A stretch of DNA of 64,000 nt from JAJTFA01 sp051715425 (GTDB lineage: Bacteria; Bacteroidota; Bacteroidia; UKL13-3): positions 1 through 64,000 of the forward strand of contig JBPXJS010000041.1 in NCBI GenBank assembly GCA_051715425.1, given 5' to 3'. Of this stretch, positions 28,219-38,300 are shown piece by piece (position 1 is the first letter of the stretch; every line of letters starts with the position of its first letter). Position numbers and translations under genes: made by a program. The notes beneath the pieces are model-generated. The model worked only from the letters and a program-made list of their open reading frames with translations, made no database searches and was not told where the DNA came from.

Positions 28219-29172
28219 TCATGCATCAAATAAGGTGGTGGGGTGCAGCTTTTCTATAATCTGATGTGCAATACGTAACGACTGAAACGACTGGTAAGTA
28301 TCGTGGGTGATACGCTGGCGGTTTAATATGGTTTCAGCAAAATGTTTCAGTTCGTTTTTAATAATATCCTGCGATTTTGTTTTCGACTGACTCACAGGTG
28401 TATCTGCCAGTTTTCCATCCTCCTGCTTCATCAGCCGGCTGATATGAAAAGTTTCCAGATTCAGGGTAATACAATCGTTTTTCTGGTAGATGGTTATTTT
28501 ATTGGCATCGGCCTTTTCAAAATTACCGCAATTGATATTTGCAATACATCCGTTTTCAAATTCTATGCGCACATTAATAAAATCAACATAGGCATTAAAT
28601 ATTTTGGAGGCATTGGCCACTACTTTTCTCACATTGGAACCTACCACGGTAATGAGCAAATCAATATCATGCAGCAACATGCCAAAAATAAGGGAATCGT
28701 TAGAAATGCTTAAAACCCTGTTTTGAAAACGGTTACACTCTATATAGGTAGGTTTTTTGGTAATCCGTTTGAGTGTTTTAATTTCCGGATGAAATTTATC
28801 CTCGTGCAATATTTTGAGGTTTACATTCGCCTCAATAGCCAGTTCATTCAGTTGTTTGGCTTCCCTGATATCTTCTGAAATAAGTCCGTTTAATAATACA
28901 TGCCTGGATTGCATAATGGCTTTGGAGGCGTAGCGGAAATGGGTTCCCACGGGAGATAAAATATCGAGCGCATCAGAAGAGGCAATCAGTTCATTGATAT
29001 CTTTAATAAAAGGGAGGTTAAACTCTGTGCAAATACCCTGTGCATTGTCTTCATGATGATCAAAAACCCCGGTGATTTCGAACTCCTCCAGTTGAATTAA
29101 CTGGCTGATATGTTGTCTGCACAACTCATTGGCTCCTATAATACCTATTTTAATCATCATTTGATAAATCAA
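28219..29172 (-). CDS. Gfo/Idh/MocA-like Rossmann protein with degenerate active site
   Basis: 317 residues from 29172; ATGs at 29160 or 29157 (giving MIKIGIIG) are equally likely. The N-terminal fold IKIGIIGANELCRQH matches the dinucleotide-binding start. The hallmark EKP, normally carrying the catalytic lysine, aligns with NGL in HVLLNGLISEDIREA, so it may not be an active dehydrogenase. The second half has the usual beta-sheet domain (IRIAHQIIEKL at the end). Single gene between the lipoprotein and pcm. Confidence 0.75.
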   Translation of the reverse strand: MIYQMMIKIGIIGANELCRQHISQLIQLEEFEITGVFDHHEDNAQGICTEFNLPFIKDINELIASSDALDILSPVGTHFRYASKAIMQSRHVLLNGLISEDIREAKQLNELAIEANVNLKILHEDKFHPEIKTLKRITKKPTYIECNRFQNRVLSISNDSLIFGMLLHDIDLLITVVGSNVRKVVANASKIFNAYVDFINVRIEFENGCIANINCGNFEKADANKITIYQKNDCITLNLETFHISRLMKQEDGKLADTPVSQSKTKSQDIIKNELKHFAETILNRQRITHDTYQSFQSLRIAHQIIEKLHPTTLFDA

Positions 29173-29334
29173 AGATATTGGGCGGGCCGGCTACTGCCAT
29201 TTTCACTTATTAACGATTTAAGGCAGGCATTTCCATAAAAAAGCAAAAAAGTGTACACACCCACACCGGTTCCAAACACCTGTTAAGAAAAGAACAACGC
29301 TTATTTAAATGAAGCAGCCTTAATTGCAGGTACC

Positions 29335-29985
29335 ATGATAGATGATTACAAGTATAAAGGAGCACGGAAAAAACTGGTGGAAGAGCTGGCCGGAAAAGGG
29401 ATTAAGGATAAAGGCGTTTTAAATGCCATGTTAAAAGTGCCACGGCATTTTTTCTTTACCAAAACCTTTTACCCGCATGCATATATAGATAAAGCCTTTC
29501 CCATTGGAGAGGGTCAAACCATTTCTCAGCCATACACTGTTGCTTATCAAAGCCAGGTTTTACACGTAAAAAAAGGAGATAAGGTACTTGAAATAGGAAC
29601 AGGGTCGGGTTATCAGGCAAGCATCCTGATGGAGCTTGGAGCTGACCTCTACTCTATTGAACGACAGGAAAAACTGCACGAGAAAGCAAAAATCTTGCTT
29701 CATAAAATGGGTTATAAGCCGCACCTGAAATGCGGGGATGGAACCAAAGGATGGGCAGAAATGGCACCTTTTGATAAAATTATAGTTACAGCCGGTGCCC
29801 CGGTGGTGCCCAAAACCTTGCTTAATCAAATGAATATAGGGGGCATTATGGTAATCCCCGTAGGCGATGAAACCAAACAAAAAATGTGGTGCATTATTAA
29901 AAAGGATGCCACCACATTTGAGAAAATTGAACTCGAAAATTTTGCCTTTGTCCCGCTCATAGGTGAAGAAGGCTGGAAAGCATGA
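29335..29985 (+). CDS. pcm: Protein-L-isoaspartate O-methyltransferase
   Basis: 216 residues, normal for the family. Pre-motif VPRHFFF and the PCMT pattern QTISQPYTVAYQS precede SAM motif I VLEIGTGSGYQAS (near residue 84). It repairs isoaspartyl residues in aged proteins using SAM. Followed 32 bp later by an outer-membrane gene. Confidence 0.95.
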   Translation: MIDDYKYKGARKKLVEELAGKGIKDKGVLNAMLKVPRHFFFTKTFYPHAYIDKAFPIGEGQTISQPYTVAYQSQVLHVKKGDKVLEIGTGSGYQASILMELGADLYSIERQEKLHEKAKILLHKMGYKPHLKCGDGTKGWAEMAPFDKIIVTAGAPVVPKTLLNQMNIGGIMVIPVGDETKQKMWCIIKKDATTFEKIELENFAFVPLIGEEGWKA

Positions 29986-30017
29986 AGTATTTGTATATTT
30001 GATTGAAATATAAGTTT

Positions 30018-30893
30018 ATGATGAAACAACCTATTCTTACTGCAGCCTTTATTGCCCTGTCAATTACCGGATTTGCACAAATTGATAAGGGAACCATTGG
30101 ATTAAGTGCCGGTGCACAGTTTAACTCCGGCACTTCTGATAAAATAGAAACAAAAGGGTATACCGACCCGTTGCTGCAACAAAAAAACTATACCACTGAC
30201 GGTACCAGTAATATTGGGGTTTCCTTTTATGTATCTGCCGGTTATTTTATTAAACCAAACCTGGAAATAGGGATTATGGGGGCATTTGGATCGGCTTCTT
30301 CTGTAACACCAATGGCTTTTGATAAAACCACCGGAGTAATTTCAGAGATTACCCCGCAAAATGCCAATATTAATACGGTATTGTTTGATAACCGCGCATC
30401 ATCAAACAGCTGGGGTGTGGGAATATATGCCAGCAAATATGTAGGAATAGGTACTGCAAATAAATGGTTCTGGAATATCACAGGTAGTTTGTTTTTAGAA
30501 AGTACCAAAAACACCGTAACCGATGTATATGCCTACGACCCCGGCAAACTTGGCACAGGAAGTCGTCCGCCTCAGTATCGCTCCAGGGAAAAAGACAATC
30601 CGGCTTTGCCCAATAGCATGGATATCACCCTCGGCATTTCGCCAGGTATTCAGTATTTTTTTCACAAAAACTGGTCGGCCGGTGCAAGTTTGGGCAATAT
30701 TATTCAGGTAAGTTATGCTACAACAGAATTTGTTACTGAAGAATATATTAATAATGGAACAGCAGGCGGATACCCGACAGACATTGATAAAATTTCAAAA
30801 ACTTATAAAGGCAACAATTTGAGCGCAGAGGCTAAACTCCCCTTGATTACATCCGGAAACCTGCTTATTGGTATTTCATATTATATCCGCTAA
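30018..30893 (+). CDS. Outer-membrane beta-barrel protein (hypothetical)
   Basis: I begin at ATG 30018, which gives MMKQPILTAAFIALSITGFAQ as a signal peptide; about 291 residues. The remainder alternates aromatic and small residues (IGVSFYVSAGYFIKP, LLIGISYYIR at the end), as in small outer-membrane barrels. An exact -7 box TATATTTG lies at 29994-30001, without a clear -33. Its end overlaps the next gene by 4 bp tail-to-tail. Function unknown. Confidence 0.75.
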   Translation: MMKQPILTAAFIALSITGFAQIDKGTIGLSAGAQFNSGTSDKIETKGYTDPLLQQKNYTTDGTSNIGVSFYVSAGYFIKPNLEIGIMGAFGSASSVTPMAFDKTTGVISEITPQNANINTVLFDNRASSNSWGVGIYASKYVGIGTANKWFWNITGSLFLESTKNTVTDVYAYDPGKLGTGSRPPQYRSREKDNPALPNSMDITLGISPGIQYFFHKNWSAGASLGNIIQVSYATTEFVTEEYINNGTAGGYPTDIDKISKTYKGNNLSAEAKLPLITSGNLLIGISYYIR

Positions 30894-31540
30894 ACAGCCA
30901 TAGTAAACAAGCGGTCGTTTTCATATATATGTACTCCTTCATCCTTATTAAGAGCCACCTTTACCATGGCCCTGGCCACCGTTTCGGCAGCAATGGGTTT
31001 GTACTTTTTTAATGGCCCCACAAACAATACACTCAAAGGCTTAAGAATAATCTGAGCCACCCGCTCTCCGGGTCTGAACTCATCCCGGGAACCCAGTAAC
31101 AATGAAGGCCGGAATATTTTCACGGCCTTAAATCCGAGGCCCGATACAGCCGATTCCGTTTCTCCTTTTACCCGGTTATAAAATACAGCCGATTTTTTAT
31201 CGGCTCCCATGGCACTAATGAGCATCAATTGTTTAGCCCCATTTATTAACAGTTGTTTGGCCAAAGCCAGCGGATATTCAAAATCCACCTTACGGAAGTT
31301 TTGCTGAGAACCGGCATTTTTAATGGTGGTTCCAAGGCAACAAAAAACATCATCACCTGCTACGGAAATAAGTTCCGGCTTATTAAAATCAATTACAACC
31401 TGCTCCAGCTTAGGGTGTTTTACGGGTATTGGTTTCCGCACCAGAATAATCACCCTTGTGTATTCCTCATGCTCCAGCAGGTAATAAAGGCATAGTTTAC
31501 CTGTAAGTCCGGAGGCTCCTGCAATAACGGCTGTTCTCAT
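30890..31540 (-). CDS. NAD(P)H-binding short-chain-like oxidoreductase
   Basis: 216 residues. A Rossmann GASGLTGK motif lies at residues 8-15, VILVRKPI follows, and YNRVKGETE supplies the Tyr-x-x-x-Lys-type pair. It resembles the YwnB/HTATIP2-type atypical SDR group. Substrate unknown; gene stands alone. Confidence 0.8.
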   Translation of the reverse strand: MRTAVIAGASGLTGKLCLYYLLEHEEYTRVIILVRKPIPVKHPKLEQVVIDFNKPELISVAGDDVFCCLGTTIKNAGSQQNFRKVDFEYPLALAKQLLINGAKQLMLISAMGADKKSAVFYNRVKGETESAVSGLGFKAVKIFRPSLLLGSRDEFRPGERVAQIILKPLSVLFVGPLKKYKPIAAETVARAMVKVALNKDEGVHIYENDRLFTMAV

Positions 31541-31568
31541 GGCACGAAGATATTAAAACAGCAGGCTT

Positions 31569-31599
31569 TTTGAAGTGAATTTAAGAAACCTTACTTTTG
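31569..31599 (+). promoter_or_regulatory. Bacteroidota promoter of the AIM24-like gene
   Basis: TTTG (31569-31572), a 19-bp spacer, then TACTTTTG (31592-31599), an exact -7 box. The predicted start of transcription is about 13 nt before the ATG at 31619. Confidence 0.7.
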
Positions 31600-31618
31600 C
31601 CCCTCAATTAAATAGCAG

Positions 31619-32413
31619 ATGAGAACTAACCATGAAATTGATTACCGCATTTTAGGAAACGAAATGCAATGTGTGGAGGTAGAACTGGATCCTCAGGAAA
31701 CAGTAATTGCAGAACCCGGCAGTTTTATGATGATGGATAATGGTATTGAAATGCAAACCCTGTTTGGCGATGGTTCGCAGCAGCAAACCGGTATTTTAGG
31801 AAAATTATTTTCAGCAGGTAAACGATTGCTTACCGGTGAAAACCTGTTTATGACAGCCTATACCAATATGGGGCAGGGCAAAAAACAGGTAAGCTTTGCA
31901 TCACCTTATCCCGGCAAAATTATTCCAATGGACTTATCTCACCTTGGGGGTAAAATTACCTGCCAGAAAGATTCGTTTTTATGCGCAGCAAAGGGCGTAA
32001 GCGTAGGCATAGAGTTTCAGCGTAAGCTGGGAACAGGATTGTTTGGCGGAGAAGGTTTTATTATGCAAAAACTGGAAGGCGATGGAATGGCCTTTGTACA
32101 CTCAGGCGGGCACGTGATTGAAAGAACGCTGCAACCTGGTGAATTATTAAAAGTTGATACCGGTTGTATTGTGGCATTTACCAAAGAAGTAAACTATGAT
32201 ATTCAGTTTGTGGGCGGAATAAAAAACACCCTGTTTGGTGGCGAAGGAGTATTTTTTGCTACCCTTTCGGGACCCGGAAAAGTGTGGATCCAATCCCTGC
32301 CAATAAGCAGACTTGCCGGAAGAATTATGGCATACGGAACCTATTCAAGAAAAGAAGAAGGAAGCATTTTGGGCGGATTAGGAAATATGCTTGATGGTGA
32401 TGGAAGGTGGTAA
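31619..32413 (+). CDS. AIM24 / TIGR00266 family protein
   Basis: 264 residues. The family pattern is clear: CVEVELDPQETVIAEPGSFMMMD at the N-terminus, GLFGGEGFIMQKLEGDGMAFVHSGG in the centre, VDTGCIVAF, and NTLFGGEGVFFATLSGPG near the end, reflecting a double-stranded beta-helix fold. Bacterial members have no assigned biochemical role. The last 20 residues are glycine-rich. Preceded by a near-consensus promoter. Confidence 0.88.
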   Translation: MRTNHEIDYRILGNEMQCVEVELDPQETVIAEPGSFMMMDNGIEMQTLFGDGSQQQTGILGKLFSAGKRLLTGENLFMTAYTNMGQGKKQVSFASPYPGKIIPMDLSHLGGKITCQKDSFLCAAKGVSVGIEFQRKLGTGLFGGEGFIMQKLEGDGMAFVHSGGHVIERTLQPGELLKVDTGCIVAFTKEVNYDIQFVGGIKNTLFGGEGVFFATLSGPGKVWIQSLPISRLAGRIMAYGTYSRKEEGSILGGLGNMLDGDGRW

Positions 32414-32662
32414 GGGAAAATGTTAAATGTTGGGTTATGAGTTCGAAGTTATCAGTTCGAAGTTGGGAGTTCGAAGTTATCAGTTTGAAATTTCTTAGTT
32501 TTAAATTTTAAATGTTAAGTGTTAAGTTGGGTTTGTGAAATGTTAAATATGAGTTCGAAGTTATCAGTTGGGAGTTAGAGTACTTAATATCTTCCACCGA
32601 GTACTAAGCACTGAGCACCAAGCACTGAGCACTAGTTATTAAATGACTAATTAAACTATATT
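32414..32662. repeat. Mosaic of short intergenic repeats (TTCGAAGTT and AGCACTGAGCAC units)
   Basis: TTCGAAGTT occurs at 32442, 32456, 32470 and 32554, and AGTTATCAGTT occurs three times around and between these copies. A second block at about 32601-32635 alternates AGCAC with CTG/CAA/CTA spacers. A 25-bp part of the first block is shared, with one base difference, with 43832-43857. Nothing is predicted to be coded here. Confidence 0.75.
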
Positions 32663-33373
32663 ATGGGAAGGGTATTTGAAAAGCGTAAGCACAAAATGTT
32701 TGCACGGTACAACAAGATGAGCCGGGCATTTACAAAGTTTGGAAAAGAGATAGCTATTGCTGTAAAAGCCGGTGGCCCTGATCCTGAAGGAAATTCGAGG
32801 TTGCGTGCTATAATAGCCAATGCCAAGGCGGTAAATATGCCTAAAGCAAATATCGAGGCTGCTATACAACGTGCCAACAGCAAACAGGATAAAGATTTTG
32901 AAGAGATTGCATACGAGGGAAAAGCCGTTCATGGGGTAGCCCTTATTATTGAAACAGCTACGGATAACCCAACGAGAACGGTTGCTAACCTGCGCAGTTA
33001 TTTTAATAAAAAAGGAGGGCAAATGGTGGTATCCGGTTCGCTTGATTTTTTATTTGAACGCAAAGGCGTTTTCCGTATTGCTAAAGGTACTTTAAATCTG
33101 GAAGACCTGGAACTGGAACTGATAGACTTTGGCATGGAGGATATGGAAGATGATGGGGAAGGAAATTTAATTTTACAGGTTCCTTTTACTGAGTTTGGTG
33201 CTATGCAAAAAGCGCTGGAAGACCGCAAACTGGAAATTATTAATGCAGAATTGCAGCGGGTGCCAACCACGTATGTGGAGCTTACCGAAGAGCAGGAGGA
33301 AGAAGTAAATAAGTTGCTAGAAGTAATTGAAGACGATGACGATGTGACCAATGTGTGGCATAATATGAAATAA
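32663..33373 (+). CDS. YebC/PmpR/TACO1 family protein
   Basis: 236 residues, the family length (about 240). The conserved start MGRVFEKRKHKMFARYNKMSRAF, then ARAIIANAKAVNMPK-like RLRAIIANAKAVNMPKANIE and GGxMVVSGSLDFLF, are diagnostic; the C-terminus ends in EDDDDVTNVWHNM. Homologues act as transcriptional regulators or in relieving polyproline ribosome stalling; which applies is not visible. Upstream lies the short-repeat region. Confidence 0.95.
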   Translation: MGRVFEKRKHKMFARYNKMSRAFTKFGKEIAIAVKAGGPDPEGNSRLRAIIANAKAVNMPKANIEAAIQRANSKQDKDFEEIAYEGKAVHGVALIIETATDNPTRTVANLRSYFNKKGGQMVVSGSLDFLFERKGVFRIAKGTLNLEDLELELIDFGMEDMEDDGEGNLILQVPFTEFGAMQKALEDRKLEIINAELQRVPTTYVELTEEQEEEVNKLLEVIEDDDDVTNVWHNMK

Positions 33374-33430
33374 TATCAGCCATATTTATCTATCTGTTTT
33401 TATCTTCCTAAAACCCGGGTATTTCTATCC

Positions 33431-35293
33431 TCACCTGACCAGACTAATGGTTCCATGAAATTCTTTTTTTCTGTGACGAAGAATATAAAAATAAACACCC
33501 GGGGTAGCTTCGGCATCATTTATTTTTCCATTCCAGCAGGAGCCATGTTTGTCTGAATCGAAAACCAACCCTCCCCACCTGTTAAAGATGAACAGATGAT
33601 CACATTCAGGCCCCAACTCTACATATTTTATCGAATAACAATCATTCAACCCATCATCATTTGGAGAAAATACATTGGGAATCCACTCCAGGGAATCTAT
33701 ATACACAGGTTTAATTTCCTTTTCCAGCGTATCGTAGCATACCGAGTCGTTTACCATTTGTTTTAATGTATACGAGCTGTCATACTCCCATTTTTTGGCA
33801 GTAAATAAATCCCCGGCAAAAGGTTTTCCGTTAAGTTCCCAGGTAATATTGGCGCTTGGCGGAAGGGAATCCAATGAGAGCACGGCATGGGTACATAAAT
33901 TCTGCAATAAAAAATGGAAATTTGCTTTCAGTTCTTTTACATCCACTATCAGCGTATCGTAGTTGGTGCATACCTCCGATTTTCTTAGCACATTGTATAC
34001 AATTTTTGTTTTGGGGCGGCACAGGGGATTAAAAACAGAATCATTATCCAGGTACAGGGCCGGGCTCCATTTATAGGTAAATCCCGCACTATCTCCATTG
34101 CCCAGGTGAAATGTGGTGCCGATACAAACGGTGGTATCATTTCCGGCAAAACGGCCAATATCCCTGTCAATGGTAACGGCTGACGTGGCGGAATCTTTGC
34201 AGGTTCCATCAGCAGAAACAAGCTTCACTTTATAGGTTCCGGTTTTGGGATAAACAAAAACTGGTTCAAACAAAGTGCTTGTATCAGTATCCGCAGAATC
34301 AATTCCAAAATCCCAGAAATAGGTGCTTGCTCCAAAACTCGAATTAACAAACCTTACCGTATCACTGCATACTTTGATATCCTTGGTATAGGCACTTACA
34401 ATTCCAATTACACAATTCAATACATTAAACTGAAAATCCCTGCGCGTGGTATTGATATGTTTTCCATTTCTGAATTCTTTTACGGCAATGCCAACCACAA
34501 ATTGCCCTGTAAGCTTTGGTTTTACGGAAAGTAAACCTGTTTGTGTTTGTATTTGTAAATCCGGAATGCCTTGCATCATGGCGTTGGTAGAAAAACCTGA
34601 ACTCCATATCACATTGGCAAAAGGCGGACCTGATGGCGGTTGCGGACGGTTATTCACCGGATCGGCTCCTTCAAAAGGTACATACAATTCATACGCAAGA
34701 GAGTCTCCATCTGCATCGGCTGCTGAATGGTCGTAAATAAAATCACGGTCCACACATAAAAAATTTGGTGGCAATGTTTTAAAAACAGCTGATGTATTGT
34801 GTCCGTTTGCCCAAACATGGTCGGGGATATGAATAAAATAAGTAGCCCCGGTATTGCCTGAATTGATAATATTGGTAATGGTATTGTTGCGGCAGCAGCG
34901 CTGAAAATCGATGGTATACCCTCCGGCACGAAATGGCAAATGGGTAAGATAGGTATAGGTATATTTATCTACACAGGCATTTGATGGCGGCAACACACAG
35001 TTATAGTTTACCGAGTTAATACGCACCGGTAAACTGCGGCCTTCTGATAAGGTTTTAATCAGGGTGGTTCCTGCACTGTCAAATACCCCAAGCATGGCAG
35101 TGGCATCAGCGCTTATGGCTCCCGGATTGCCATTTATACAATCAACATACAAAATCAGGGTAATTTCAAAACTATCATTACCCAGGTATTTATATGTAAG
35201 ATCACCTCCAACTATATGGGTGGCCTTAGCGGCTAAACCACATATACAGGTGAAAATAAAAACTAAAAATAATCTGTTGAGTTTTCGCAACAT
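33431..35293 (-). CDS. Secreted PKD protein with gliding-type (CHU_C, type B) sorting domain
   Basis: 620 residues. Signal peptide about 1-24. The first 330 residues carry Cys-rich segments (LPPSNACVDKYTYTY, DFQRCCRNNT). A PKD domain follows near 340-400 (YFWDFGIDSADT ... VYPKTGTYKVKL). The last 90 residues match the gliding motility-associated C-terminal domain: IPNVFSPNDDGLNDCYSI, LFIFNRWGGLVFDSD, TPGVYFYILR and FHGTISLVR. That tail is exported by the type IX system through the type B route. Probably a surface adhesin. Divergent from nothing; it sits between yebC and alaS. Confidence 0.85.
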   Translation of the reverse strand: MLRKLNRLFLVFIFTCICGLAAKATHIVGGDLTYKYLGNDSFEITLILYVDCINGNPGAISADATAMLGVFDSAGTTLIKTLSEGRSLPVRINSVNYNCVLPPSNACVDKYTYTYLTHLPFRAGGYTIDFQRCCRNNTITNIINSGNTGATYFIHIPDHVWANGHNTSAVFKTLPPNFLCVDRDFIYDHSAADADGDSLAYELYVPFEGADPVNNRPQPPSGPPFANVIWSSGFSTNAMMQGIPDLQIQTQTGLLSVKPKLTGQFVVGIAVKEFRNGKHINTTRRDFQFNVLNCVIGIVSAYTKDIKVCSDTVRFVNSSFGASTYFWDFGIDSADTDTSTLFEPVFVYPKTGTYKVKLVSADGTCKDSATSAVTIDRDIGRFAGNDTTVCIGTTFHLGNGDSAGFTYKWSPALYLDNDSVFNPLCRPKTKIVYNVLRKSEVCTNYDTLIVDVKELKANFHFLLQNLCTHAVLSLDSLPPSANITWELNGKPFAGDLFTAKKWEYDSSYTLKQMVNDSVCYDTLEKEIKPVYIDSLEWIPNVFSPNDDGLNDCYSIKYVELGPECDHLFIFNRWGGLVFDSDKHGSCWNGKINDAEATPGVYFYILRHRKKEFHGTISLVR

Positions 35294-35391
35294 CTCTTAT
35301 AGAGACGAATTTACTTAAAAAGGGTTGCTATTGCGCACTTAATAAATGGTTAAAAGATAGTCAGGAAACCGTGAGCAGCTTAGAAGCGGAC

Positions 35392-38300
35392 TTACACAAT
35401 AATACCCATGGCCTTCTCCAGTGCAGCTTTCAGTCCTTCCACCTTATTACCGCCTGCAGTTGCATAAAAAGGCTGACCACCGCCACCACCTTGTATCTCT
35501 TTGGCCAGTTCTTTTACCAGATTACCGGCATGCAGCTTTTTATCGGCCACCAGGTTATCAGATATAATTACACTGAGCATAGGTTTTCCGTTGAGGATAC
35601 AGCCTAAAACGCAGAATAAGTTTTCGGTTTCGTTTTTCAACTGGAACGATAAATTTTTCAACTGATCTGCATTGGGTATATCTACCTGTGCAACCAGCAT
35701 ATTAATACCTGCCTTGTTTACTATTGTTGTTTTTAACTGTTGTTTAACCAATACCGTTTTTTCGTTTTCAAACACCTCCAGTTTCTTTTGCAACTCGGCC
35801 TTTTCCAGCATCAGTTGTTCTACTGATTTCACCACATCTTTGGCCTTCAGCATATCTTTTAACTCATTTACGGTGGCCCACTGTTGGTTCATTAACTCTT
35901 CCACTTTTTCGGCTGTTATGGCTTCTATCCTGCGCACACCGGCTGCTACAGCGGCTTCGCTTACTATTTTAAAATAGCCAATTTGTCCGGTTGCTTTTAC
36001 ATGCGTGCCTCCGCACAACTCGCGTGAGTATTTCTCATCAAAGGTAATTACACGTACACTCTCTCCGTATTTTTCGCCAAACAACATCATGGCACCCATG
36101 GTTTGTGCTTCGGCTATCGGCACATTTCTGCGTTCATCCAGCGAAATATTTTCCCTTATTTTTTCATTTACCAGGTGTTCTACTTCAGCTATTTCTGCTG
36201 CGGTCATAGCGGCAAAATGAGAGAAATCGAAACGCAGGTACTCGTTATTTACCAAACTGCCTTTTTGCTGTACATGGGTGCCCAGTACTTTGCGCAAAGC
36301 GGCATGCAATAAATGTGTTGCAGAGTGGTTATTTTCTGTCAGGGCGCGTTTGTTTGCATCAACTGTTGCTGTAAACGTAGCTTCTACATTTTCAGGCAAC
36401 TTTTCAGTAAAATGAATAATGAGGTTATTTTCTTTTTTGGTATCAACAATGTCTACCTTCTCATTGGCATTGCTTATAAAACCGGTATCTCCAACCTGGC
36501 CCCCACCTTCGGGATAAAAAGGCGTTTGGTTAAATACCAACTGGTAACTTTCTTTTCCCTTGGCTTTTACTTTGCGGTATTTAATCAGTTTTACCTCAGC
36601 CTCTACTTGCTGATAACCTAAAAAGTCGGTTGGTTTTTCTTCTCCTATCACCACCCAATCATCGGTGGTTAATTCCGTTGCTTTGCGGCTGCGTTCTTTT
36701 TGTTTTTGAAGCTCGGTTTCGAAACCGGCTTCGTCAACAGTAAAACCATTTTCTCTTGCAATTAATTGAGTAAGGTCAAAAGGAAAACCATAAGTATCTG
36801 AAAGCATGAATGTAAACTTTCCATCTACAACCCCATCAATTTCATCAGTTTCAAACTTATTTAAAGCAAGTGTTCCTAGAATTGAGGATTTTAGATAATC
36901 TCTTTCCTTGATATAATCACTTAAACTCCCATTAAAAAAATCCTGATAATAGAGCCCCAATGAAATTTGAGTACTTGATATAATTATACCAGAGTCCGAT
37001 GAATCAACAAGCTCCATTCTTAGTCCTTCAAATATAAATTCTTTATTGCCATTCGGAGTTATCTCAATGCTGTAATTGATCTTATTCTGTTCGAGAAAAA
37101 CAGAAATCATTTTCACTCCTTTTTCATAATCAATATAACTACTAATTAATTTTATACCTGATTCCAACGTCCTTAAAAAACTCATCTCCTCTTCCCTGAT
37201 CACCTTTACCACAAAATCTTTTTGCGCATATAATTCAGGAAACACCTGCTTAAAACTTTCTGCAATCAACTCAGCCAGTTTGCACAGAAATGGCTCCTTA
37301 ATATGTAAAAACTGATTCTGATACCTTACGGCCCTGCGCAATATCCTGCGGATAACATACCCCGCACCGTTATTGGATGGCAATTGCCCATCTGCTATGG
37401 TAAAACAAATAGCCCGGATATGATCGGCCATTACACGCATGGCTATATCCTGTTTGCCATCTCCAAACTGATAGGTAATACCCGAATGTTTCTCAATAAA
37501 CTTAATTGTTGGTACAAATACATCGGTATCGTAGTTGGAACTTTTGCCCTCAATGGCCCTTACCAAACGCTCAAAGCCCATTCCTGTATCAACATGCCGT
37601 GCAGGAAGTTTTTCCAACTTTGTATATTTTGCAAGCAAAGAAGACATTAAACTTTTGAAACTACTCTCATTTATTTCTCCATTGGCAAACTGCTTTCTAT
37701 AATAATCCTTCTCATTTTTGAAATCAGTTGACCCGTTAGGAACCCAAATACGATTAAACTCCATAAACACATTGTTCCATATTTCAATCACCTGGGGATG
37801 ATCATTGTTTACCAGCGTTTTTCCATCTACTTTTTTTCTTTCCTCCTCACTACGCAGGTCAATATGAATTTCAGAACATGGCCCGCACGGACCGGTATCG
37901 CCCATTTCCCAGAAATTGTCCTTTTTATTTCCTTTTAATATCCGCTCTTCGGCAATCCACTTTTTCCATTCATTCAATGCATCGGTATCAGGTGCCAATC
38001 CTTCTTTTTCATCGCCTTCAAAATAGGTAACATACAGGCGGTTTTTATCCAGCCCGTACTCGGTGGTAAGCAGTTCCCAGGCCCACTCTATGGCTTCCTG
38101 TTTAAAATAATCGCCAAAACTCCAGTTACCCAGCATTTCAAACATGGTATGGTGGTAGGTATCTACGCCTACCTCTTCCAGGTCGTTGTGTTTGCCACTT
38201 ACGCGAAGGCATTTCTGGGTATCAACCACCCGCTTGTATTTGGGGGTCTCATTGCCCAAAAACCAATCCTTAAACTGGTTCATACCGGCATTGGTAAACA

